From 21-14-0-10-47-8 sp966211455 (GTDB taxonomy: Bacteria; Bdellovibrionota; Bdellovibrionia; Bdellovibrionales; Bdellovibrionaceae): 64,000 bases of DNA. The translations under genes and the position numbers were made by a program. Of the stretch, positions 24,581 through 32,252 are shown in pieces. The stretch is from the NCBI GenBank assembly GCA_966211455.1, contig CBIHNI010000014.1, positions 1-64,000 on the forward strand, in the 5' to 3' direction. The notes under the pieces were generated by a model, which saw only the letters and a list, made by a program, of their open reading frames with translations, had not been told where the DNA came from and did not search any database. Within the stretch, counting starts at the first letter, position 1, and each line of letters starts with the position of its first letter.

Positions 24581-26116
24581 ATGAAAAAAACCATCGGCCT
24601 TTTGGCGATCACGGCAATGGCTCTGCCAGCATTCTCGGCAGAGTACGTTGTGAAGTATCGCAATCCATACTCGGTTCAGGGATTCACATCGACACGCGCG
24701 ATGCAAATCATGGACGTTCACAATGCAGGACAACTGATGAAAGTGAACATTCCGCAAGCTATGCGTGTCAACGCGCTGGTGAACTTGCTGACGGATCCAA
24801 ATGTTGAGTACGTTGTACCAAACATTCGCATCCAGTCTTTCAAGCCTATCGAAGGTTTGGCGACAAAAACTCAGTGGGCAATCGACAAAGTTCAAGCTGC
24901 AAAAGCTTGGCAGCGTGCTGGTAACAAAGGATCAAAAAACGTCGTTCTGGCGGTGATCGATACGGGGATCGATTCAAAGCATCCGAACTTGGCGCCAAAT
25001 ACAATCGCTGGTTATGACTTCGCAGGTAACGACGCGGATCCAATGGATGAAGTTGGACAAAATCCAGGTCACGGAACTCACTGCGCAGGTATCGTCGGCG
25101 CGACTGGATTGGTTGATGGCGGAATCGTTGGTATTTCTCCTGAAATTTCAATGATGCCAATTCGTTTCTTGGATAAGAACGGAAGCGGTGATTTGTTCAA
25201 CGGTGCGAAATCAGTCGATTACGCTGTTCAACAAAAAGTGGATGTGATCTCTGCTAGCTGGGGGATGACAGTTCCTGCCGGTCAAGAGTCTCAGATCCAA
25301 CCGATCTTGGAAGCAATCGGCCGCGCTGAGCAGGCTGGAATTCCATTCGTTGTTGCTGCTGCGAACGATGGTAAGAACAACGACAAAACAAACGTTCAAC
25401 CTGCAAATGCTCCTTACTCGAACGTCATTGCGATCGCTGCCAGCGATAACAATGATGCGAAACCATCTTGGTCCAACTATGGCCGTGCGAAAGTTGCAAT
25501 CGCAGCTCCGGGTGCGGACATCATGAGCACAATCCCAGGCAATCAATATAAGAGCTTGTCTGGAACTTCAATGGCAACTCCGCTTGTCGCGGGACTTGTT
25601 GCTTTGATCAAAGCTCAGGACAAATCTTTGACTCCGACGCAAATCAAATCACTGTTGCAATCAACAGGTGCAAAAGTTGCGATCGAAACAGCTTGTGACT
25701 GCCGCGTGGATGCTTTGGGTGCAGTCGAAACTGTAAAGAGCCAAAAGATGTTCATCTCTCCATTTGCTGCAACAGTTGAAATCGGTAAAACCGTTCAATT
25801 TGAAACAGTTTATGGACAAGGTGCAGCTCAATTCACAAGCTCGAATCCTGCAGTTGCGACTGTGGATGCAAACGGTTTGCTGACAGCGGTTGCTCAGGGT
25901 GATGTTCAAATCACTGCGAAAGATGCAGCTGGTAACACTTCAACAAGCTATAAGATTTATGTCGGCCAACCTTCATCAAATGGTGGCGGCAACAACCCAC
26001 CAGGCGGTGGCGGTGGTGATAATTCGTGCCCACTGGGTGACGAAGCGACTTGCCAAGCGATGTGCCAAATCATGCCGTCGTTCCCATGGTGCTCATCGTC
26101 TCAACAGACTTTGTAA
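24581..26116 (+). CDS. Exported subtilase (S8 peptidase) with Big2-like domain
   Basis: Secreted serine endopeptidase of 511 residues. Order: signal peptide (1-20, ending PAFSA), inhibitor I9-type prodomain (about 21-90), S8 catalytic domain with D127 (VIDTGIDSKHP), H164 (GHGTHCAG) and S330 (SGTSMATPLVAG), a bacterial Ig-like Big2 repeat (SSNPAVATVDANGLLTAVAQ), a Gly/Pro/Asn-rich linker, and a Cys-rich tail (CPLGDEATCQAMC). The tail may form disulfides at the surface. The ATG has a strong GGAGGGG 8 bases upstream. A perfect terminator follows. In a predator it would be a prey-digesting candidate, which is inference. Confidence 0.95.
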   Translation: MKKTIGLLAITAMALPAFSAEYVVKYRNPYSVQGFTSTRAMQIMDVHNAGQLMKVNIPQAMRVNALVNLLTDPNVEYVVPNIRIQSFKPIEGLATKTQWAIDKVQAAKAWQRAGNKGSKNVVLAVIDTGIDSKHPNLAPNTIAGYDFAGNDADPMDEVGQNPGHGTHCAGIVGATGLVDGGIVGISPEISMMPIRFLDKNGSGDLFNGAKSVDYAVQQKVDVISASWGMTVPAGQESQIQPILEAIGRAEQAGIPFVVAAANDGKNNDKTNVQPANAPYSNVIAIAASDNNDAKPSWSNYGRAKVAIAAPGADIMSTIPGNQYKSLSGTSMATPLVAGLVALIKAQDKSLTPTQIKSLLQSTGAKVAIETACDCRVDALGAVETVKSQKMFISPFAATVEIGKTVQFETVYGQGAAQFTSSNPAVATVDANGLLTAVAQGDVQITAKDAAGNTSTSYKIYVGQPSSNGGGNNPPGGGGGDNSCPLGDEATCQAMCQIMPSFPWCSSSQQTL

Positions 26117-26140
26117 TCCTGAAAGTTTAAGAAAAACATT

Positions 26141-26177
26141 GAAACTCCGCTGTGATCCAGCGGAGTTTCTTTTTTTT
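26141..26177 (+). terminator. Intrinsic terminator of the subtilase gene
   Basis: A perfect 12-bp stem, GAAACTCCGCTG with CAGCGGAGTTTC, 5-base loop, then T8. It isolates the subtilase gene from the next secreted-protein gene. Confidence 0.95.
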
Positions 26178-26307
26178 GACGCTCGTACAACATTGAAATT
26201 CTTTCGAAGGGTGCATTGTGGCCCTGAAACAGTTGGCAAAGCCCTTGCTTTAGTGACCTGTAACCGAGTGACAAATCACTCAACATCACCACTCAAGGGG
26301 GAAGAAA

Positions 26308-26907
26308 ATGTCTTGGTCAAAACTATTAGGTGTCGTCGTAGGAATGATCGTATCATCCGCAGCAATGGCGCAAAGCCTGCAATTAGGCCAGCCAAGCTAT
26401 GGTGGTAATGGATGTCCGGGCGGATCAGCAAGCGCGATCCTGTCTCCAGACAACTCTGAGCTCAGCGTTTTGTTCGATAACTATATCGCAGAAGCAGGGG
26501 CTACAACAGGTCGTCGTATCGACCGTAAATCTTGTAACTTGGCCGTTCCAGTTCGAGTTCCATCAGGATACTCGGTTGCGATCGTGCAAGTCGACTATCG
26601 TGGTTACACAGCTATTCCAGCTGGTGGCCGAAACCAATTTGACGTTGAATACTTCTGGGCAGGTGCACGCGGTCCTAAGATCTCTCGCGTTTTCACAGGT
26701 CCTAGTAACGATTCATACATAGTCACTGACCGGTTGCTTGCTTCAACTTTGGTTTGGTCAGGTTGCGGTGCTGAAGTGAACTTGCGCATCAACTCTTCAA
26801 TGATGGCACAATCCAACAGCCGCATGGAACAGACAATCGGAACTGTTGACTCTGTCGACGTGAGCTCTGGTTTGATCTACCACCTGACTTGGCGCCGTTG
26901 TAACTAA
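26308..26907 (+). CDS. Secreted DUF4360-like protein, paralogue 1
   Basis: Exported protein of 199 residues. Signal peptide about 1-21 (ending SSAAMA), then QPSYGGNGCPGGSASAILSP, a start I associate with DUF4360 proteins (GxGCPxGSxSxxxSPD), followed by VLFDNYIAE and IVQVDYRGYTAIPAGGRN. The mature part has several Cys, likely in disulfides. A GGGGGAAGA sequence lies before the ATG. It resembles 36238-36884 in pattern though not closely. No function is known for this family. Terminator at 26975-27007. Confidence 0.75.
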   Translation: MSWSKLLGVVVGMIVSSAAMAQSLQLGQPSYGGNGCPGGSASAILSPDNSELSVLFDNYIAEAGATTGRRIDRKSCNLAVPVRVPSGYSVAIVQVDYRGYTAIPAGGRNQFDVEYFWAGARGPKISRVFTGPSNDSYIVTDRLLASTLVWSGCGAEVNLRINSSMMAQSNSRMEQTIGTVDSVDVSSGLIYHLTWRRCN

Positions 26908-26974
26908 CTCTGGGCTGGCTCGCTTTGCGAGCTTCGCCGGCGGCTTAGTTGATTTATTGAAACTCTCTCCTCTG

Positions 26975-27007
26975 AAACCCGGGTTCGCAAGATCCCGGGT
27001 TTTTTTT
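26975..27007 (+). terminator. Intrinsic terminator of the DUF4360-like gene
   Basis: AAACCCGGG pairs with CCCGGGTTT and is followed by a T8 run. It lies about 70 bp past the stop codon. Confidence 0.92.
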
Positions 27008-27063
27008 GGTTTCGGATTAGGGTTAGGAGGGTGCGACACAGCTGTTTAGCTGTTAGGATTGCT

Positions 27064-27548
27064 TGTCACAGCGGTGGCTTGGTGTAAACGCTGGTGCATC
27101 CGTCCGTGCGAACGCTGCAAGCCGGCCGTCCTGGCCGGCTTGTCCAAAAATTAGGGGACGAAATCAGAATATGAATGCTTGGGAGGGAATCTGGGGTTGG
27201 ATTTGAGGGCTTTCTTTTTTCTAAGACGGTGCCTGAGAGTGAAATTGAGCAAAAAAAGCGTTCATCCACACTGACACGGGTATCTATTTCTTTGAGGTTT
27301 GAGGTGGGTCTTTAGGTCCCCTCACAAAATCTGGAACCAGTTGGTTCCGAACTTTGTGAGGCAGGTGTCTGAAGACCCCTCAGAGAAATGACTCCCAGTT
27401 GGAAGTCATTTCTCTGAGGGCATCAATGCAACAAAAATCTATGAGTGAATTCCCCCAAACCATACAAATAAATTTCCCCTAAACATCGGAATGGACGCAA
27501 GGCCCACATGATACGCGAAAAGCTATCACAGCTAGCAGCCCAAGAAAC
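27064..27548 (+). repeat. Dispersed structured intergenic element, copy 4 (variant middle)
   Basis: The left module (27064-27164) matches copies 1 and 3 closely, with the stem CAAGCCGGCC/GGCCGGCTTG at 27118-27142, a third perfectly paired stem sequence. The right module (27447-27548) matches the right end of copy 1: TAAACATCGGAATGGACGCA, then GCGAAAAGCT and CACAGCT. Hairpins 2-4 of copies 1 and 2 are missing. Between the modules lie about 280 bp of unrelated DNA with two tandem hairpins at 27304-27421. The right end is about 24 bp from the yciB-like stop codon. Confidence 0.75.
27304..27421. repeat. Two tandem hairpins with a shared CCAGTTGG apex
   Basis: Hairpin 1 pairs CCTCACAAA (27320-27328) with TTTGTGAGG (27353-27361) and inner GGAACC with GGTTCC. 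Hairpin 2 pairs CCCTCAGAGAAATGACT (27377-27393) with AGTCATTTCTCTGAGGG (27404-27420). Both start with GGT(G)TCT...CCCCTCA and share CCAGTTGG at the tip, but the stems between differ and each still pairs. This looks like a structured RNA repeat or two tandem protein-binding sites. No gene overlaps it. Confidence 0.65.
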
Positions 27549-27571
27549 CGAGCCAAGCCGTCGGCTCTCAC

Positions 27572-28240
27572 CTAGCGCCGCCGAACCACCATGCGCACCA
27601 CCAAGATTTCGAGACCCAGGTAAACTGCGAAGCTGACCATCAGTCCCGCGCCCTTGAGCCATGCCCACTGCGCCGTCGTCCACGAGAAAGCGGCCCAGGT
27701 TGCCACCACGGCGTGGATCGCGAAGAAAAGGCCCAGGCGAAAGGTCATTCCTTTCATCAAAGGCTTGGCGTGATCGGGGATTTTCGTTCCTTGTTTTTCG
27801 GCCATGGCGATCAGCAAAGGCTTTTTCATGATCAAAGATCCCCACAACAAAGCGGTGAAGAAAGCTTCGAACAGGGCCGGCTGCATTTTGAACCAGATGC
27901 CATCTTGGGCGATGATCGAAATCCCACCCAACACCAAGATCATGAGATTTCCGATCCATGTGATGGTGGAAACTTTCTTGTATCTGATTTTTTCAAAAAG
28001 AATTTCGCCGACACCAAAAACCATTCCGGCAACGGTTCCCCAGACGGGGCCATAATTGTCTTCGATCAAAGTGAAGGCGATAACCGGAAGCAGGCCACCA
28101 AAGAAGAAAGACAAAAAAGCGGCGCGCTTATTTGGTGGGCCCGAAGGTTGCGGGCTTGGTGAAAAGGATGCTGGATCGCCGCCACGTGCACTGTTTGCGC
28201 TGGCGTCGGTTGTCGAGTTGTCTGGAGGAGTGGAGCTCAA
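27572..28240 (-). CDS. YciB/IspZ-family inner-membrane septation protein
   Basis: Inner-membrane protein of 222 residues resembling the septation protein A family. LPVIAFTLIEDNYGPVWGTV and the segment around FEKIRYKKVSTITWIGNLMI match the family pattern, with about five membrane segments. A Ser/Pro-rich stretch of about 40 residues at the N-terminus is an extra not seen in enterobacterial YciB. The start is a TTG at 28240 that overlaps the pyrC stop codon (TTGA), so it is probably translated by coupling. It may act in envelope or septum function. Confidence 0.8.
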   Translation of the reverse strand: MSSTPPDNSTTDASANSARGGDPASFSPSPQPSGPPNKRAAFLSFFFGGLLPVIAFTLIEDNYGPVWGTVAGMVFGVGEILFEKIRYKKVSTITWIGNLMILVLGGISIIAQDGIWFKMQPALFEAFFTALLWGSLIMKKPLLIAMAEKQGTKIPDHAKPLMKGMTFRLGLFFAIHAVVATWAAFSWTTAQWAWLKGAGLMVSFAVYLGLEILVVRMVVRRR

Positions 28241-29616
28241 AATTGAAACTCCACCGCTTGGCCTTTCGCGGTTCCCAAAAGCTGATTGTCTTGCATGACC
28301 GGGGTGCCACCGAGAATCGTGGCGACCGGCCAGCCGGTGATCTTCATGCCATCAAACGGAGTCCATCCGCAGCGACTGACGATCCACTTGTTTTCGATGG
28401 TGCGAGTTTTCTTTAGATCCACCAAGGTGAAATCGGCATCCAGGCCCATGGCGATGCGGCCTTTGCTTTTGCAGCCAAACACATGGCGTGGATTTTCGCA
28501 CATCAATTCGACCAATCGACTGAGTGGCAGGCGGCCCTGATGGACGTGATTGAGCATGATCGGAAGAATCGTTTGTACGCCCGGAACCCCAGAAGGCGAG
28601 CTTGGGTATTCGCGTTTTTTTTCTTCCAGAGTGTGGGGCGCATGGTCCGATCCCAGGACGTCAACGGTCCCGTCGAGCACCGCTTTCCACAAAGCATCTT
28701 GATGTCTTTGATCGCGGATCGGCGGATTTTGCTGAGCCAAGGTTCCCAAACGTTCGTAGCATTCGGGTGCGGCCAGGGTCAGGTGCTGAGGCAGAACCTC
28801 GACACTCACCAACGAGCCGACTTTACCTTTGGTTTTTTTCAGGAGTTCCATCTCTTCGGCGGTGGTGACGTGCAGAACGTGGGCCGGGCGTTTGGTTTTT
28901 TCAGCCAAGGCGATCAACCTTTGGGTGGCCCGCAAAGCGGTCAGCTCGTCACGCCAGATGGGATGATTGCGCACATCTTTGCTGTCGATCGCGATGTGTT
29001 TGCGCTCGCGCAGGCGCTCTTCGTCTTCGGCATGAAAGATCAGGCGGCGAAAGCCGGATCGGAAGATGCGCTCGAGAGTTGGATCGTCTTCGACCAACAA
29101 GGATCCGGTCGAGCTTCCCATAAAAATTTTGATCCCGGGACAGCTGGGGATCTTTTCCAGTTCCGCCAGGGCTTCGACGTTTTCGTGTGAAGCGCCAACG
29201 AAGAACGCGAAATTCACCCAGGCCTTTTCGCGAGCCCGTCGCATTTTGTCGGCATGCAGTTCGGCCGTTGTCGTCGCCGGATTGGTATTTGGCATTTCAA
29301 ATACCGACGTGATCCCACCCAAAGCCGCCGCTTGCGTTCCGGTTCCAAGATCTTCTTTGTGAATCATGCCGGGTTCGCGCATGTGAACCTGACTGTCGAT
29401 CACGCCCGGCAGCAGGTGCAGGCCTTTGGCGTCGATAATCTGGTTCGCCGGAATATTGTCGTTTCCGATATAGCGAATCTTTCCGTCTTTGACTCCGACA
29501 TGGGTCTGCACTTCGCGAATCGTGTAACCCGGTTTCGATTCGCCTTTGCGTGTGGACTTTGTGTCTTCGGCCAAAAGAACGAGCGCATTTTTGATGATGA
29601 GATCGAGACTTGTCAT
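28237..29616 (-). CDS. pyrC: Dihydroorotase, class I (PyrC/allantoinase superfamily)
   Basis: Zinc amidohydrolase of about 459 residues. It is predicted to interconvert carbamoyl-aspartate and dihydroorotate in pyrimidine synthesis. Landmarks are LLPGVIDSQVHMREPG, TSVFEMPNTNP, the carbamylated-Lys region PGIKIFMGSSTGSLLV, LIFHAEDEERL and VLGSDHAPHTLEEK. The first metal-site His is Gln in DSQVHM, but a DQVHFREPG subgroup is common, so I do not read this as loss of activity. The start at 29616 follows the leading beta strand; upstream in-frame codons lack support. It is followed by yciB with a 4-base overlap. Confidence 0.88.
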   Translation of the reverse strand: MTSLDLIIKNALVLLAEDTKSTRKGESKPGYTIREVQTHVGVKDGKIRYIGNDNIPANQIIDAKGLHLLPGVIDSQVHMREPGMIHKEDLGTGTQAAALGGITSVFEMPNTNPATTTAELHADKMRRAREKAWVNFAFFVGASHENVEALAELEKIPSCPGIKIFMGSSTGSLLVEDDPTLERIFRSGFRRLIFHAEDEERLRERKHIAIDSKDVRNHPIWRDELTALRATQRLIALAEKTKRPAHVLHVTTAEEMELLKKTKGKVGSLVSVEVLPQHLTLAAPECYERLGTLAQQNPPIRDQRHQDALWKAVLDGTVDVLGSDHAPHTLEEKKREYPSSPSGVPGVQTILPIMLNHVHQGRLPLSRLVELMCENPRHVFGCKSKGRIAMGLDADFTLVDLKKTRTIENKWIVSRCGWTPFDGMKITGWPVATILGGTPVMQDNQLLGTAKGQAVEFQF

Positions 29617-29714
29617 AGTGAATGAAAGATTAACTCTCACTTGGATCTAGGTCTAGCGTCCTGACATCGGAGCTTCGCTTGACCCACTGCGAACGCTGCT
29701 CCACAATAAAGCGA

Positions 29715-30806
29715 ATGACTCTCGATCGTTTTCTTCCATTTCTGATCAGCCATAACGCCACGATCATCGAGGCTTTATTTGGTATCACGCTGTTGGCCGT
29801 TCTTTTTTTGGCGATTCGCAGCTTTTTGAGTGCCAAAGATGCGCCGGAGGGCGGCGCGGCTGGACTTGATATGGGACAGCTTGAAACGACACTGAAGCAG
29901 ATTCTGGAAAGAGCGGGCAGTGTGCCGGCCGCAGGATCCGCTGGCAGTTCGGAAGAAAGCCAGCGCTTGGCGGTTGAAATTTCCAATCTGAAAACCGAGT
30001 TGGAAACCAAGAAAAAACAAATCGAAGAAATGAAAGCAGCGCCTGCGGGTGCGGCTCCGGCCGCAGCGGCAGAAGCGGCGCCTGGAATGTCGGCCGAAGA
30101 TAAGTCGGCCCTGGATGAAAAAATCAAAGAACTGCAGGCGAAACTTTCTGAATACGAAATCATCAGCGAAGACATTGCCGATCTTTCTTTCTATAAAGAG
30201 CAAAACGCCAAATTGCAAAAAGAGCTGGAAGGCATGAAGGCGGGCGGCGCGGCTCCGGCCGCGGCAGCGCCTCAAGCGGCACCCGCGGCACCGGCTCCAG
30301 CTCCGGCAGAACCGCCACCTCCTCCGGCTGAAGAGCCAGCGATTGTTGGCAAATCAAATGCTCCGACCGAAGCAGCTCCTGCAGCAGAACCTCCGCCGGC
30401 TCCGGCCGCAGCAGAACCTGCCGCTGCCGCAGATGGGCTTGCGATCGACGATGACCTGATGGCCGAATTTGCCGCAGCGGTTGAAAAACAAAAAACAGGA
30501 GATGAGGCTCCGGCGGCACCACCAGCGCCTTCGGCGCCAGCTCCAGCTGCAGCACCGGCGGCGGAAGCCGCACCGGCCGCTCCGCAAGCGGCGGAAGTCG
30601 ATCTTGGAAATATTGATATCGATAAAATGGTGGCCGAAGCGGCCAACATCAAATCTGACGGCCCCGAAGTCAGCGCCGAAGCGGCCTTGGGAACGGGCGT
30701 GGACGAGAATAAACTTCTACAAGAAGCCGCCGCGTTGGGCGGAGTTTCTGCCGAAGACAAAAAGCTCATGGGTGATTTCGAAAACTTCGTTAAAAAGGAT
30801 AGCTAA
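29715..30806 (+). CDS. Membrane-anchored Ala/Pro/Glu-rich coiled-coil protein
   Basis: About 363 residues: one membrane segment near the N-terminus (ATIIEALFGITLLAVLFLAI), a coiled coil (residues about 85-185, including LKTELETKKKQIEEM and LQAKLSEYEIISEDIA), then long low-complexity A/P/E-rich stretches (about 190-330), and an acidic C-terminal region (LGTGVDENKLLQEAAAL). No domain is recognised. The coiled-coil and repeats suggest a scaffold or spacer in the periplasm or cytoplasm; topology is not certain. The ATG at 29715 lacks a strong Shine-Dalgarno sequence but puts the membrane helix at the right place. The stop overlaps the start of the next gene. Confidence 0.75.
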   Translation: MTLDRFLPFLISHNATIIEALFGITLLAVLFLAIRSFLSAKDAPEGGAAGLDMGQLETTLKQILERAGSVPAAGSAGSSEESQRLAVEISNLKTELETKKKQIEEMKAAPAGAAPAAAAEAAPGMSAEDKSALDEKIKELQAKLSEYEIISEDIADLSFYKEQNAKLQKELEGMKAGGAAPAAAAPQAAPAAPAPAPAEPPPPPAEEPAIVGKSNAPTEAAPAAEPPPAPAAAEPAAAADGLAIDDDLMAEFAAAVEKQKTGDEAPAAPPAPSAPAPAAAPAAEAAPAAPQAAEVDLGNIDIDKMVAEAANIKSDGPEVSAEAALGTGVDENKLLQEAAALGGVSAEDKKLMGDFENFVKKDS

Positions 30807-31540
30807 TGCCAAAAACAACATTGTTGGTCGCAACAGTTTTATTGGCCCTGTCTTCGCAAGCGGCGATTCCGCCCAAATCGGTGCAAGCCAATCAAGAAGC
30901 CTATGACGTTCTTTTATTGCCGGAAATCAATCAGCGTCAGGTGGCTTTAAAAAAATCCGAAACCTTGTATCCGGCATTGATTCGCATCTCTCGTCAGGAA
31001 ACGGAAAGCATGCCGATGCGCTGGAAGGCATTGACCTTGGCTTCATCATTAAAGCCCGATCAAGCTTTGCCCGAGCTTGAGATCGCCTTGAAATCTCCGA
31101 ACTGGTTTATGCGAAATGCGGCGTTGCTGTCCCTGGCGCAGTACCATCCCGAGCGCGGTCAGAAAGCGGCGCAAGCTTTATTGAAAGATAAGGCGTTGGT
31201 GGTGCGGTCGGCGGCGGTGCAGGTGTTGGGAAAAAATCTGAACGCCGGCAATCGCGATTTGCTGTGGGAAAATCTCAATGCGCCAGAAAACTTCCGTCGC
31301 CAGCAAAGTCTTTGGATCCGCGGCGAAATTCTTTCGATGCTGGCGGCAAAACCTGAAGCGCGTGAAACAGCTTTGTTCGTGAAATCATTGAATGACAAAG
31401 ACCCCAAAATCCAAGCTTCAGCCGTGGTGGCCATGGAAAGGCTGACGAAATCTGTTTTGGGGACAAAAAATATGGCCGTCGCCGAAAAGAAAGAGCTTTG
31501 GGTCAAATGGGCCAAAGCTCGTCCGTCGGGAACTCTCTAA
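30806..31540 (+). CDS. Exported HEAT-repeat protein
   Basis: 244 residues with a signal peptide (MPKTTLLVATVLLALSSQA). The mature part is made of helical repeats of the HEAT_2 kind, such as WFMRNAALLSLAQYHPERGQ, LVVRSAAVQVLGKNL and IQASAVVAMERLTKS, which form binding surfaces for other proteins. The ATG overlaps the stop codon of the upstream coiled-coil gene (TAATG), so the two are coupled and probably act together at the envelope. Its end abuts the convergent nuclease-like gene without any spacer. Confidence 0.85.
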   Translation: MPKTTLLVATVLLALSSQAAIPPKSVQANQEAYDVLLLPEINQRQVALKKSETLYPALIRISRQETESMPMRWKALTLASSLKPDQALPELEIALKSPNWFMRNAALLSLAQYHPERGQKAAQALLKDKALVVRSAAVQVLGKNLNAGNRDLLWENLNAPENFRRQQSLWIRGEILSMLAAKPEARETALFVKSLNDKDPKIQASAVVAMERLTKSVLGTKNMAVAEKKELWVKWAKARPSGTL

Positions 31541-32017
31541 TTACATTCCGCTGACTTCGCGAAGGATCGCGGGAGCTTCTGACAAGTTGTTCTTCGCTCG
31601 GCGAATCAGCTCGATCGCTTTGGCCTGCAGAAGCTTTCCTTCTGACATTTTTTCGCAAAGCTTGGCTTCCAAAGGATCCGTGATTTTGTAGACGCTTTCA
31701 TGTTGCGGCCACAGATTCACGCGTTCGTTCGATCCGCCCATGCAAAGTGGGATGTAATGATCGATTTTAAATTTGTTGCGAGGCATGTTGCTGATGGTGA
31801 AGCCCAGCTCTTGATCATAGGTATCGATAATATCGTACTTGAGATCCGTATCCACATCGCGCTCGCAGTAAGCGATTTTTTCTTCATAGCGATAGGTATC
31901 AGGATGATGGCAAACATCACCCGGAGTCAGCTCTGGATCTGGTCCTGTCGGAAATGAATTGTTAGCGAAAGCGCCGAGCGCTGCGAATAGAACCGTGAAC
32001 AGTACGGTTAGCTTCAT
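31541..32017 (-). CDS. Exported HNH-type nuclease-like protein
   Basis: 158 residues with a signal peptide (about 1-18, ending ALGAFA). The centre reads KIDHYIPLCMGGSNERVNLW, the pattern of an HNH/His-Me finger: D86-H87 as the leading acid and general base, a GG-S-N turn and N101, followed by WPQHESVYKI. A further helix with EAKLCEKM could supply another ligand. Four Cys are present. The final catalytic residues are not certain. A secreted nuclease would suit digestion of prey DNA, which is inference. It is divergent from the M64 peptidase, and the gap holds an inverted repeat. Confidence 0.72.
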   Translation of the reverse strand: MKLTVLFTVLFAALGAFANNSFPTGPDPELTPGDVCHHPDTYRYEEKIAYCERDVDTDLKYDIIDTYDQELGFTISNMPRNKFKIDHYIPLCMGGSNERVNLWPQHESVYKITDPLEAKLCEKMSEGKLLQAKAIELIRRAKNNLSEAPAILREVSGM

Positions 32018-32083
32018 GAATCCCCCAAATAGTCAGGCATTTACGGCGCCCGGTAGAAACGCTGGACCTTATCACCAGCTTAT

Positions 32084-32153
32084 ATTCGTGTAACGAAGAC
32101 ACCCCTGAAGTACCCTGACCCTTTGCCTGAAAGCAAGCGGTCTTTACACGAAT
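32084..32153. promoter_or_regulatory. 10-bp perfect inverted repeat between divergent secreted-enzyme genes
   Basis: ATTCGTGTAA (32084-32093) and TTACACGAAT (32144-32153) are perfect complements 50 bp apart, lying between the start of the nuclease-like gene (32017) and the M64 gene (32253). Arms face both genes and could be two operator half-sites or a long stem; no T-run follows. Confidence 0.45.
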
Positions 32154-32252
32154 TAAAGGTACGGTCTGCCGAGTCAAAGCGCCAAAGTTGACCCCACGAA
32201 AAGCTTGAGGTCTGCTGTCGCCCAAGAAAATGGCAAGAAAAGAGGGGAAAGC

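Noticed and set aside
28237..29616. Dihydroorotase with Gln in place of the first metal-site His (DSQVHM)
   Set aside because: A DQVHFREPG form is a known subgroup of active dihydroorotases, so this does not support inactivation.
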